Below are positions 21,301 through 33,795 of a stretch of DNA of 64,000 nt, in pieces. The notes under the pieces are model-generated. The model saw only the letters and a list, made by a program, of their open reading frames with translations, did no database searches and was not told the origin of the DNA. Origin of the DNA: Lytechinus variegatus (Eukaryota > Echinodermata > Echinoidea > Temnopleuroida > Toxopneustidae); assembly GCF_018143015.1 (NCBI RefSeq), contig NC_054755.1:11200124-11264123 (forward strand). The letters run 5' to 3'. The position numbers were made by a program, and so were the translations under genes. Positions within the stretch are counted from its first letter, which is position 1. Each line of letters starts with the position of its first letter.

Positions 21301-23944
21301 GTTCTTTAAAGGCAGTTCGATTGCACCTGCTGATCTATTCCCTCACTTTTTTTCTTGCGTTTATTGATATTGTTTCATTCTATAATTGCAATAATCATAT
21401 TAACTTTTTTGCACTCAATTAATGAACAATAATGAACTTGTTATTATGGCTATAATCATAATTATAATCATAATCGTTAATATTGCACTTAACACCTCTT
21501 TAAAAGAACTATAAAACTTAGCGCTCTCCAAATGCAGCATGATTCCTTTGGCTTCAGCAGAGCTGCTGATACGCGTTCAAAATTAATTTCCTGCTAGCTC
21601 ACCATTTACCTCAGTCACCTGGGTTTAGTGCTGCACAATATGGATGGATTTCTTGCCGTAAGAAACCAACTGCTGAAGTATAGAATTTGAACCCACGACC
21701 CTGACATTGAGAGATAGAAATCGAAACAAGTACACCATGACGCCCTTGACATACTTGATACACAAGAGTTATTCTTTATTTGTAATTATTCAAAATGTTA
21801 TTTCAGTTTGAATATAATTTGAAAGTCACAACGTTCATACTGTAATATCAACGGGAAGGATTCGTTTGAATTGGAAATCCTAGCACGTATAAATAAAAGC
21901 AACTTAGATACTGTTTTATTCCCGTTCTTTTACAACTGCCATTTGATTTCCATGGGAATATACAATAGACAAGTATTTAAATTTACTTAAATGTTGTGAT
22001 TGTGCATATGGGTTCAATGGGTTGTAAACCCCTAAAAAGTTCTGCAACTCAGTTTTGAGGAATGGCATTTTTTACGGAGGTATAAAAGATGGGACTGGTA
22101 TAATAGAAAAGCTTAGTTATTCCGCTTTACAACGATGTGCCATCTGCTGTAATTATCTAATCATGGAATGAGCATTAAACCTGAATATAGGGAAAATCAT
22201 AACTGAAATGTTGCAAAATGCATTGTTTTTCTAACCAGAGTCTCCATTTCCATATAACTTTGGCCATGTAGGGGTGTGACAGTGAATGTTTTGCAAAAGT
22301 GTCAGTGGTGAATGGTGCTTTATTTAATGAATGAAATGTGCGTGAATGCTATTCGGGTGGTCATTGATGGAGGGTGTCATTAAAAATGTAAAAGATGAAA
22401 CTTTGCGTGATTTAGTGTTTGCTTGGAGTGAAATCTTTCTACAATGAAACTAACATCTCTTTTTTCAGTTCAAAATCATAAAAATTTTGAAATGACAAGG
22501 TTCAACATTATTGCAAACGCACTAAATCAATTGCGCAAATGAAATTCGGTCCATCCTCGAAACAATTGGAAATTCACTATTGAATTGAACGAATTTCGCA
22601 ACAATTGTCATTTTTTTATACATTTCTTGCATAATTATCAGGTCTGCGCATTACAAATGACACATGATTGTAAAGAGGAATATTCATGCTTCAGTAATAA
22701 AAAAGTGCTTTATTACATTCTTCTCTATGACCTTCGATTGAATATGATGCTATCTTAACTTAATTAAAAACCTTATATGCTGCCAATGTACTCTGTTCGC
22801 AACCATTTTTACCACCAGCCATTCTTCCTATGGAAACACACAACGGATTATACATCACTTCCTTTTGAATTTTAATATGCTGCTCTTATCACTATAATTA
22901 TTACTCTGAAATCCACCAACAACCCATCATCCCCGGCCAATATCATTGTCGGTCAAATTTTAGCTTAGTTAATGGATACCAGCGCCATTCAGTCAAACAT
23001 AATCAAAATGTGAGATGAAAACAAACGAGCTCTCTGCCGAGTCATTTACAATTCCAGTAAGAGCCCTCCTACGACACATCCATCATTGATGGCAATGCTC
23101 TCCGTACAGCTTTGTATTGTTTCCTTCATAAAGCAATAATTATGTGACTTGGGTCCATAGCAACCACTGGAATTAGCCTCTGGTAAGGCCTCTCGACTCA
23201 GCTTCATTTCAGTGTCCTAAACAACGGTTTATATTTGGTCTGCCATAAGTTGGTATACTTCTCAGATAAACCCATGGGCTGCGGATGGTAAAACTAACTG
23301 ATTCCCAAAAATAGATTGTAAAGTGTAAAAAATAATTATCTATTGTAGAATTGTCTAGGAAACCGTATGAGAACTGTTTGAGACACAAAAAGTGGGAAAA
23401 GTTACTATACGAGTGCCATGTGTCGACAAAACAGCTCACTTTTTTTAAATATATAACTTACAAACATTTCTGCCATAATAGGCGACCTTACCTCGCACTT
23501 TGTTGTGACAATTTTGGGGAAACAAAACACACAAAAAACACAAAACTATGCAATGACTGGCGCAGTGTCTTTTTTAAAGCTTTTTTTTTTAGAAATACTC
23601 ATTTTCCCATTTAGTTTAGCGTTATACGAGCCCTAGGCAATGAGGTATCACTTTTTGTTATTTTATGTCTCATTGTTTATTTTTTTTAAATACCTGTCTT
23701 TACTTGACATTATTTATCAATATATTTGAGAGTTTTTATTGTCGTAGGGCCTCTAAGGACAATATTTATATATTCTGATACAGCATATCCACCAAAAGAA
23801 TACTAATAAATAGACAAAGTAATAGGTAAAAAGATAAATAAATGAATAAATACATAGATGAATAGATAAATATACTGTGCTTAATGAGGAATGATGACGT
23901 CATCGGTTCATGAACGTACAGCGACACTGACGCGTTACAGTACC
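21300..23944. other. Intergenic, nothing recognised
   Basis: Upstream of gene A. AT-rich, with short a/t runs and no convincing frame, repeat boundary or RNA. Contains a TATAAATA word near 21889 with no associated gene. Confidence 0.5.
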
Positions 23945-24868
23945 TAAAGGCGCTGTCACACCTTGGCGTTTTAGACAGCGTATGCCCGACGTATGAGGAA
24001 TTTGGCGAATACGCTGGCGTACGTCGAATACGTTACGGGTAAGTTTTGCATACGTTAAGAGTACGCTAAAACACGCTGGTATACGTCGTCATACGGCGGG
24101 GTGGTCGAAAAATTTTGTGCAAGCACAAATTTTTTCTACGTATGCCAGCGTATGGCTCATACGTCCCGCATACGCGGGCCAAAAGTTGTAGGCAAGTTAC
24201 GCGATCGTTGATACACGTTGACACACGTTTCTCGTCAGTTACTCATAAGTCGATGTACGTCGAGATAATGTCCAGCGTACCCTATAACTTACTTTTAACC
24301 TATGAGTAACGTGCTTTGAACGTATGTGTAACTTAACTCCAACGTATATTGACGTATGAAGACGTGCTCCGGACGACCACAAAACTTACTGAACGTGTTT
24401 ATAACTTACAGCTACCGTATAATGGCGTATTAACAACGTTTTTATAGGAATTGGTATATAAAGGTGGGGTTCACAGGAGTTTTCTTCGGCATGGCGGTGG
24501 TGTTGATACGGTGATGTATCGTGCGGTTATGATTTGAATAGTCGAGCGGCAGCCTTTTTATAGGCTACGACACGTGTTCGTCAGCGATATGCTGCCGCGC
24601 GCTATGCGTAAGTTTGGCTATCGTAGGGCATAAGTTGTGTACGCCAGCAATACGCTAAGCATTCGTTTGAATACGTTACTTATAAGTTAACGCAGCGTTC
24701 GATATAAGTTACTAAGACGTTATGTATACGTCCAACTCGTTATGAATACGCTAAGTATACGCCCAGAGTTGAAAAAAAATCAAAGTTCAGCGTATGCCGA
24801 CGTTTTAGAGAAATTTTGATACGTCGGGCATACGCTGTCTAAAACGCCAAGGTGTGACACCACCTTTA
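23945..24868. mobile_element. 0.92-kb palindromic element rich in TACG motifs
   Basis: Ends: taaaggcgctgtcacacc and ggtgtgacaccaccttta. The inner arms share ttggcgttttagacagcg, then tatgcccgacgtat. The middle is a dense mass of cgtatg, tacgc and acgtta words with further inverted repeats. No protein frame. Confidence 0.82.
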
Positions 24869-25528
24869 CATCAACACCAGTTTCAAAAGCCGCCGATGAT
24901 CTAACAATCGGTTGTTGATTGCCATCATGCGAAGCGTGACCATACAGGGAGATGATAATAATGGTGCTTCCCGACCGTGACAGACTGGTGTCGAGGAGTG
25001 ATTAAAACTGTTATTAAAAAAACAGAAATAATTACACATGCACTTTAAAAAATGAAATTTTGAATCGACAATTGAAAGGAGGAAGAGGGGGGCAAACTTT
25101 TCTAAATGTTGCATTTACCACTCTACATTGTCTGACCAAAAAGTAAAATGGTTGGATTTGGCTTCATGCAAAGTTAGATATAACATTTGGAAAAGGTTAC
25201 AATTTCCCAACCTTTCAATTGTTTTCAGATTTCATTTCTTAGAGTGTAGTCGTGGTATAAGTGTACCGGTTTACCGGTGTACATAGATGACTACACCAAC
25301 TGCGAACACATTCACAGGCTGCTTTTAAGAGGTCTTGGCTCGTTTACATACATCTTTTTCTTTGTAATTTCTTTGTTATTGTTGTCGCCCAACAAATTGA
25401 ATTGAATTGCCTTCTAATCTGAAATGATTTACTATGGCTATTATCAATTATCATAATTGTTATATTAGTAGTTATGGTAGTAGTGTTGTTAGTAGTAGTA
25501 GTGGTACTTGTAGTTAGTCTGGGGACAT

Positions 25529-25608
25529 CCGATAGTCCGCGGGTCCGTTAGTTCGCGGGTCCGATAGTCCGCGGGTCCATCAGTCCGCGGGTCCGATAGT
25601 CCGCGATG
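25529..25608. repeat. 16-bp minisatellite, five units
   Basis: Units of ccgatagtccgcgggt with one or two changes each. GC-rich against AT-rich surroundings. Confidence 0.8.
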
Positions 25609-25668
25609 TGTGTAAAAATTCCGATCAGGATATAGTTTAAACGTTATCGAGAGGTCAAAAGGTCAAAT

Positions 25669-26200
25669 AATACGAGACCATGGTGTGTTACCCCCCCCCC
25701 CCCCGGAATTTACCCTCAGACAACGACTTAAAATGCCATCAATTTGACGATATGGCGAGATGTCTGGATTATAGCCTGGACTGGTACACTTCACATCTCG
25801 CCATGTCGACATATAACGTTTTAAAAGTCGACATGGCATTATAAAGTAGCTCGTCATGTCGACATGCAATTTTTAAACTTGGTAAGATAACGTATCTTGC
25901 CACGTCGACATAATAAGGCTATTAAGTCGACATGGCAAGAAAATATATCTTGCCACGTCGACATAATAACCTGTTAAGTCGACATGACAATATAAAGTAT
26001 ATCGCCATGTCGTCAAGTCGGTGGCATTTCAAAGGCTCCATACTAGGGGTAATTATCCCGGGTAATTGTCGAGAAGGTAAATTTCCGGGGAGGGGGTATT
26101 AACAGTCCCCGGCGGTAAGAAGTATGGGGATAATCCTTGAAGTAGTTGCTAGGGGGTGATGGCCCTTTGGGTTTTTGTTATAGAACCCCATGGTCTCGTA
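25669..26200. mobile_element. Outer inverted-repeat element (tacgagaccatgg ends)
   Basis: Left 'atacgagaccatgg' and right 'ccatggtctcgtat', with inner homology 'ggaatttaccctcagacaa' against 'ttgtcgagaaggtaaatttcc'. It is interrupted at its centre by the GTCGAC-rich element at 25728-26034. Confidence 0.65.
25728..26034. mobile_element. GTCGAC-rich palindromic MITE
   Basis: Inverted ends 'aaaatgccatcaatttgacg' and 'cgtcaagtcggtggcattt'. Between them are serial small palindromes pairing 'ttgccacgtcgacataat' with 'ttaagtcgacatggcaa'. Seven GTCGAC hexamers occur in about 200 bp. Confidence 0.75.
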
Positions 26201-27059
26201 TCAATTATCTCAATTATTATATTACTACCATGGTTAAACACCATTATGAATTTCTCGAGCACCAGACCAGACTTTTCCTGGCGATTAACTTTAGTATTTC
26301 TTTATTATAATTGGCTTAGCTTGATTAATGGACCGCATTCCTTACGCTTCAGTGGCCCATAGTAGTCTTTAATTTCATAATGCATTTGCGGCAATTGTTT
26401 CTTATCTAAGTTGATAAAATATTCATGTTTAATCATCCCTCAGCAAGGTTGAAGCAATGTAGAGCAGACAAATGCGTTTTGGGTTTCAAAGGAGGTCTTT
26501 TCAAAAGGGGTAAAGTAATTTCTGCATGAAAGGAATATTGTTAAATGAATAATTTCAGTTTTCTATAGATGCCCATGCATAGCATTGTATCAAAATTACT
26601 GTTATGTCAGTAGGGATGCCCTGATTATTTCCTTCCAAGTGAAATGCGTGACGCTTAGAGGTTGTACATGTCTTGATGAGCTGGGAGTGATTAAAATTCT
26701 TTATTGTGAATTCAAGATTGAATTTACATTGAGGATGAAATAGTTGTACCTTATTAAAGAGAAAGAAAGTTCCTCGGTTTTTATACCTTCATGTTTTTAC
26801 TCGTTAGCATAAGGACATGCGGTATTCCTATTGAGACGAGGTATATAACGGCGAAATCTTGACCCTTCTTACACATAGATGCGAAAATCAAAGTCATATC
26901 GCGATTGGTTGATATATGCAGTTAAACAATATGAATTTTAACTCGATTGTAATTTGGGTACGATTTGAATTCATCGCCACTCTTCCAAAGCGGTTCTTGT
27001 TCCTTGACGTAGGTATTTGATATAACAAGATCGGAAAGTAAGTCGTTTTTAATATATGT

Positions 27060-27222
27060 CAATTTGGCGAAATAACATTGCTCGCTATGTTGACATACAA
27101 ATTTTCATAAGTCGACGTAGCGTGCTAACACTCCTCGCTATGCTGACATGCGTTTCATAATTGTGTCGACTTGGCTAGAAAACATACCTCACCATCTCAA
27201 CAAGTCGTTGGCACTTTAAAGC
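27060..27222. mobile_element. Related GTCGAC-type MITE remnant
   Basis: Shares 'aagtcgacgtagcgtgctaa', 'tgtcgacttggct' and the end 'aacaagtcgttggcacttt' with the 25.7-kb element, but is shorter and more diverged. Confidence 0.55.
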
Positions 27223-27387
27223 TTACGTAGACAGTGGTATACATGCCTTTCACAATCATGAATATGCCCAAGATTAAGGTTCCATGACATTTTCTCCGGA
27301 GACAGTTGCTCCGATGGAAATTATGCGTGCCAAACACAAATCCCAACCCTGATCATGAAATCGATATGTGTGTGTGTGTACATATAT

Positions 27388-27655
27388 TAATGAGGCAAAG
27401 TGGTAATGCATTGTACTTTAATAGTTCCAACTGAGTTTATTTTGAAGTCCAAATTTTCGACTTTAAACACACGTCTTCCTCAGGGATAGAAGAAAGCTCA
27501 CAGTGAAAATGGCCTGAGAGGTCATTGATACGTGTCTTGTAAGTTTTCTTGTATCCCTGAGGAAGACGTGTGTTTAACGTCGAAAATTTGGAATTCAAAA
27601 TAAACTCAGTTGGAACTAAGTACAACGCATTACCACTTTGCCTCATTAAAATCAT
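27388..27655. mobile_element. Long-hairpin MITE
   Basis: Left arm 'taatgaggcaaagtggtaat' through 'aaacacacgtcttcctcagg'; right arm is its complement, 'cctgaggaagacgtgtgttt' through 'attaccactttgcctcatta'. Arms of about 115 bp. Inserted into another repeat whose halves flank it (27.27-27.39 and 27.74-27.85 kb). Confidence 0.75.
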
Positions 27656-28189
27656 CTACGTCCAACACGCGGAATGTAATATCGTTATGTGTACATTTAT
27701 GTATATATATATATATATTATATATTATATTGTATATATTCTGAAACAAAAAACAAATGCAATCATAACTCTAATCCTAGGCCCTATTTGAGATATGAAG
27801 ACAGGAGCAAAATATCGCAGGAGCATATGTCATGTCACCTATTGAAAAGGTACAAAATCGTAGCTACTTTTACTCAGATGTGAGTGCTAATGTAACTATT
27901 CGTGCACCTTTTCGGCCATACAGTCATGTACCTTACCTGTCATGTGCTCGCAATCGACGTACGTTTGGCAGGAGACAACAAAAATATTTTCCTCGGTAGC
28001 CATGGTAACTTCACTGGATGTTGGCTACCAATATCTCAATTAACCCAATTAATATCAATCATCAATATCATTACCTAAGATCATGGATGCCTTTGGTTCA
28101 ACGTTATGTTTTAGATTTAATCAAAACCTGTGAAGTGTTCAATTTAGATTAAAACCTCACAATCATTTAGTTTTTGCCTAGCCCACGAG

Positions 28190-28700
28190 AGGTGAAGGCG
28201 AGACTTGGGGATCCAAATGTCGTCCGTCCGTCATACGTTTGTCCGTCAAAGACATTATGATACATAACTCCGCAACCGTAAGTCACTTTTCAACCAAACA
28301 TGCAATTTAGACGTAATTAGGGGACCTACATGTTATGCTGCAGTCAGAGGACACATGTTAAGGTCAAAGGTCATTTTAGGTCAACGTTAAAGTGTATGTG
28401 CAAGACTTTCTTATGACACATAACTCCGTGACTGTAAGTCACTTTTCCATAAAACTTGGATGGTAAATGTACTTAAGGGACCTGCATGTTATGTTTTAGT
28501 CGCAGGTTACAATAAGTTCAAAGGTCATTTCAAGGTTAACGTTAAAGTTTTCATGCAAGACTCTTATGACACACAACTCTTCAACCGAAATTCACTTTTC
28601 ACAAAAACTAGGGCTGTTGGTGCACTTAGGGGATCTGCATGGTATGCTGCAGTCGGAGGTCACATGGTAAGGTCAAAGGTCATTTTCAGGTCAACGCATC
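28190..28700. repeat. Second AGGTCAAAGGTCA-type tandem repeat
   Basis: Three units of about 155 bp with 'gacacataactccgcaaccgtaagtcacttttc', 'ggggacctgcatgttatgctgcagtc' and 'aggtcaaaggtcatttt'. Begins with gagaggtgaaggcgagac. Related in style to the 54-60 kb block but a different sequence family. Confidence 0.75.
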
Positions 28701-29196
28701 CAAGATATTTCACAAACTTCTGATACAATTCTGTTGCATGCCGTCGCAAATCGCTATAATTATTTCAACAAGTGGGAGAAACACAACGTCGCTTATCCAA
28801 ACCTACCCTTCCAAATTGAAGACTAATTTTACAGATCTTGTTAATGGGAAGGGGAAGGGTGGTCATAATTATAGCATGGTCATAATTATAGCAGATAATT
28901 AATTCTAGAGCTTTTATCCGATTATATCATACTACATAAAAGGATAGCAATTTTTTTCAATAGAATTTTGCTTCCCATTTTCTTGAATCGAATGTTATTT
29001 GCCTAAAAGTTATTTAATTGAAAGACAAACGCATCTATACTCCGTTAACTTAGTCCTTTGTTCAAAATGTCTAAGTCAATTACCTTCTAATTACATCCAA
29101 ACAGGATGTAGAAGTTGATATGAACTATCAAATCAAGAAAAATAGAATTTCGATGAAAATGGCTTGAGAGGTCATTGATAAGTATATTTCTATGGT

Positions 29197-29354
29197 GCAA
29201 TAACATTTCCCCAACGGTCGCCGTACGGCAAGTCGAAAACAGCCGATTTAACATTTTTTTTTGTTCATGCTACATATGGGTGGTATAAATGATAATCAGA
29301 TAAAACGGCTGTTTTCGAATTTCCATACGGTGGCCGTAATGTGACTGCAACATG
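29197..29354. mobile_element. 'agtcgaaaacagcc' MITE, copy 3
   Basis: 'gccgtacggcaagtcgaaaa' and 'aaaacggctgttttcgaatt' match the 18.6-kb copy; ends are diverged. Confidence 0.7.
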
Positions 29355-29672
29355 TGTAGTTTGCCCACAACCGTGGACCGAAGGCTACAGTTTCACCGAT
29401 GGGACCAACTACAAACCGTTCAATGATGTGCTATTCGAAATACAGTAATCATGCCTGTAGCTATTGGTTCCATTTCGTAAAGATTTGTCATAATACCAAA
29501 TGCACAATTTCTACAACAAATCTACCATCAGCCAATCATATAGCAGGATTTCAGTAGCTTTTAAATTTTATTCCAAATTAGTTGCTATAACAAGTTTTGT
29601 GAAACGGGCCCCTGATCGGTCTAGGATTGGTCTGACCGTGGTGAAGGTGTCATCCGGACTTTTCGCATTTAC

Positions 29673-29947
29673 TGCGGAGAAACTCTCTACAACGCATTAA
29701 TTCCTTTGAAAATGCAAGTCAAATCACAGTGGAGAGCTGAGAAGCTTTTATCGAAAGTTGGTGGACCGGGACAGCATCGGAATCTCTTGACTCTTGACAA
29801 CGACATTTGCCAATGTTCGTCTGGTGTAAATCTTCGGATGATCTGCTCTCCCAGTCCATCAACTTTCGACAGAAGCCACTCAGCTCTACTTCTTGATTTG
29901 ACGTGCATTTTCAAAGGAATCGATGAGTTGTAGAGGGGTTTCTCCGA
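29673..29947. mobile_element. Hairpin MITE
   Basis: Arms of about 120 bp: 'attcctttgaaaatgcaagt' against 'acgtgcattttcaaaggaat', continuing into 'atcgaaagttggtgga' and 'tccatcaactttcga'. The pair of opposing 75-residue frames here is a by-product of the symmetry. Confidence 0.8.
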
Positions 29948-29948
29948 A

Positions 29949-30176
29949 CACTGTAAAACTGCAGTGTTAAAACTGACACCAATTAGTGTTAATAGAGGAC
30001 CACACCCTGATGTGTTAAAATTACACCCTAAAGATTAAACATAACACCAAACAGTGTAAATGTAACAACATTGTTATAACACCTATAGGTGTAGAACAAA
30101 CACCACCAATTTAACACCGTTGTAAAATAACTGGTGTGGTCCTCTATGTACACCGGTTAACACCACATTTTCTCCG
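29949..30176. mobile_element. 'ggtgttaa' family MITE, copy 1
   Basis: Dense palindromes of ggtgt and acacc words: 'actgacaccaattagtgtta', 'aggaccacaccctga', 'ggtgtggtcctctatgtaca'. Homologous in reverse orientation to 60672-60908. Confidence 0.75.
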
Positions 30177-31394
30177 GCCAGGTAAAATTCACTTGGTCTT
30201 TATTTTTATATTGGAACTCGATAATTCTTTTTTAAAAAAATTATTAACTTACTCTCGCGTGAGCCACATATAAGACACACAACACATGTATCAGGGAGAA
30301 AAATGAAATGCATTTTATTGTTTGAATGGACAATCAAAAGTCATATTTTATCTGAAATTCATAAATATCCCCATGCCCTACAGTTTTGCTGAGGTGTGGG
30401 GAAACAATACCATCAGGCAGGATGGTCAACATAAAACATAGGACAATAGTAGTCAAATATCTTTTGTCAATCAAATGTGTATCAAACTTGGTAGATATGT
30501 TTTCCATACATTTTAACCTCAGGCGTTTTATCATGTTTACGCTTCATATACCCATAATTGCGATCTCATTCTCGAAAATTACATCATCTAACGTCAATAA
30601 TTTGTTCGTGATATTATTCAGTAAACTATGAGTATGGCTGGGATTGGGATAGCCAAGTTTGTTTCTCAATCATTTTTATCTGAATTGCAAAATAATGTTG
30701 ACATTAATACCGATAATCAATATTACATGGATAAAAACCTGTCTAAATGTTTGTTAAATATATTCCTTGATATGATTAACATTTAGATGTATTGGTAAGA
30801 TTTGAATATTGCAGTGGGTCGTGATCAATAATGTTTGTTGACTTATAAAAAAGGAAAGATTTAATTCAATATAGAATCAATCCAGATGGATCATCAAATC
30901 TTTTTATATGAAAAAGTATTATTGTATCTCCACCCTGCAAAATTATGTTTTATTATAATAAGCTTTCATTTTATCTGATAATGCATTAAAGTTTGAAAAC
31001 TTCACTTTCCCAGACATCATATGGACATTAAAAGAATAATCAATTGCCAAATTTCTTAAAAATTGTAATACATAATGATGTTTACATGTATGTTTAAATA
31101 TTGGAATGATAAAATGTGAGATTATCAACAATTTCGAATTCAAAATTAAGCTTAAATTTACAATCGTAAAGACCTTTTCTGCTTTTGTTCCTGCATGATA
31201 CAGGTCAATAATTTGATACAATTCAATTTTTGAAAACAATTGCAAATAACATGTTAGGTAAAATTATTTAATCGAGCAAAAAATACATTTTTCAATTCAT
31301 TGCTCATTACCATATTTTATGGGGGTTCTAAAGTAGGTTGATTCTTAGCAATTTACAACGGCATATCCCTTTACGCAGTTATCCAAATAACGTA

Positions 31395-31820
31395 CATATT
31401 AAAAAATATTGGGTAAAACTTTTACCACCACGAGGGTAATTATGTGTCCAACCATTGGCGGCGGAAGCCAAATATTTTAGGGGGGACACAGGCAAAAAAT
31501 ATTGACGAGCAAAAAAAAGGGGAAAAAAGGTCATCAGCAAAAAATTAAGGGGGATCGCCCCCCCCCCCACTTCAAATTTAGGGAAGGACACGTCCCCCCC
31601 CCCCCCCGCTTCCGCCGCCTATGTGTCCAACCAATTTGGGGCAATATTTTACCCAATGCGAGAAGCATATTGTCCAGTGGGGTTACAAAAATAAGTAGCA
31701 ATTACTTTCGAATGGGCCAAATTTTCATCAGACTGGATATCAAAATAAAAATACCCAATGATGGTTGGACACATAATTACTCTCATGGAGCAGTTTTACC
31801 CAATATTTTTTAGAGTGTAC
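31395..31820. mobile_element. Inverted-repeat element with nested insertion
   Basis: Left arm 'aaaaatattgggtaaaac', then 'gtaattatgtgtccaacca'; right arm its complement at 31.76-31.81 kb. The left arm is split by a second element at 31456-31619. Confidence 0.75.
31456..31619. mobile_element. Nested element with ggcggcggaag ends and ~14-bp target duplication
   Basis: Starts ggcggcggaag and ends cttccgccgcc, with poly-C tracts inside. The 14-base flank tatgtgtccaacca occurs on both sides (31442-31455 and 31620-31633). Confidence 0.7.
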
Positions 31821-31999
31821 TGACAATGAAATCTACTCACATTTCATGTAGGTACATCAGACATAATCATTATGGGCAAATTGTTGCGAAACTTTAAAAT
31901 ATGCGTTGTGGCCAATGTCATTGATCTAAATCTACATTAGCCAGGTCAATGAATATTGTTTCAGATTTTAAAAAGCAGTTGAATGTTGGAAACTAAAAT

Positions 32000-33590
32000 G
32001 TGCATAAGATTTCATAAATTCTTCAATTCGTTCAATGTAGGCACTTCCTGAACGCAGTAAAGTTGGATTTCATTAATTTAAATTCATCCGTCATTTCCCT
32101 CTAAAATAATAACTTTCATTAACAACAAAAAAAAATCGAATGTGAGAAGTGAATATCAATACTTGGCAGGTCTATATGTCCAGACATAACCTTAATCCTA
32201 GGATGGTATAAGTGCAGTTATATGGTGGGGATGGTAGTGGTACTCTCCATCGAATTTTCTCCCGACCAAAGTTTATCACTATCTACACTTTGTAAAAGAC
32301 TTCTTCAAAATTGTCGCGTGTAGAGACACCTTGTTTAAGGGGCAAAACTTTCAATTTATTCTAGGAATTAATTATTGCCGTGTATCGAAACAAGCTGTAT
32401 AAATCGTAATAATTCCCGGAATTTTCTCTTAATTTATACTTCAACATTATGTAAGTAGTGTTTGCAACGTAAATTTCATTTAAAATATAAAATGAACGTC
32501 GCTCCCTTGATGCAAGTATTTTGCAAAGTGATTAAACAAATAAATAAGCGTTTGAAAGACAAAAAAATCACAGCAAACATTCAAACGGCGGATTCTACTA
32601 TCACGACGAATTTTTTTGCACAATGACAGAATAATGTAATTAACGAGGTTGCATAGATAAATATCACTATTTTCACATATTTCATTTTATATGAATTAAT
32701 TATACCGAACTGATCTGTTCATGATATCATAGCATTTGCTTTGATTCACCGAATAAAGCTCCCGCATGCTATTATTAGTTCCATAGCATTCCTAACAATT
32801 ACAAATGAAAATAATCTGGTAATAGATTAGATTTCTTATGCATGTCGTTGTTTAATTCATTTTGCATTCCTTTGTATTTATTTCTTTACTTTTCTTGTTT
32901 TAAAGAAAATTCACCGGCAACATTATTTTGGCCGTATAAAACAACTTTGAGCGAACCTTGGATTTGTTCCTTGTCAGTCTATTGAAAGGGGGATGGGCAC
33001 GCATAGTCCAGCTTTGACACTTGAATGTAAATGCATTATCATACTTAAATTACCAACCCCCAAAAATATTATAAGTGAGAATGGGTACACCACATGGAGA
33101 GAATCGTGCCACGATTGGGCACCCGTAGTTAGGACAGATTTGAACCGTTGCTTACAGTGGTACAAACTTATACACGTACTGCACTCTAAAAATGAACAAT
33201 TAACTAATTCAACACCTAATAACCTTTATGGTGACTACACCTCGGAGTGCTGATTTAATAATTCAAATTTGAACTAGAATACCAGCACTTCGAAGTTCAC
33301 TCACTATACAAGGTATGTAAATGTTAAATTAGCTTCTCATTTTTAGGGTGTATAAGATCTTAAAGTTACGGTAAAGATACAAGATAAAATAATATACAAA
33401 GGTAGGTGCAATGTAGAACAATTATATGCATCTCCCAAATAATTATATACATGTCAATTTGTCTTGAAGTAAGTTTGCGTGCGTTTAAGTATGTATGACA
33501 GGTAAGTTTGCTTTTTCACTATTCATGAAACAAATGCACATCATAATCCTACATGACTGTTAATATTATACCATACATGAAGTGACCACC
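32000..33590. other. Intergenic, nothing recognised
   Basis: AT-rich sequence with only short spurious frames; one cactctaaaa word near 33181 hints at an eroded MITE end. Confidence 0.45.
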
Positions 33591-33601
33591 GTAGGCTTCG
33601 T

Positions 33602-33795
33602 TCACTCTAAAATGACATGGATGAAGTGACCAGTAGATATTAGGATTTAAAATTAATCCCTTAAGTGTAAATCTTAAATATTCATTTCCAAATCCAAATT
33701 TATTAACATTTAAATCTTGATTTTGAATCCTAACATCGACTGGTCACTATTCATAGCCGAAAGGGATTTATTTTAAATCCTTGTAATTTAGAGTG
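33602..33795. mobile_element. MITE with cactctaaaa ends
   Basis: 'cactctaaaatgacatg' and 'gtaatttagagtgta' at the ends, and inner arms 'gaagtgaccagtagatatta' against 'aacatcgactggtcact'. Similar agagtgta ends recur near 25.24, 31.81 and 33.18 kb. Confidence 0.55.

Noticed and set aside
29687..29933. Pair of similar opposing 75-residue frames
   Set aside because: Mirror-image reading of a hairpin MITE.
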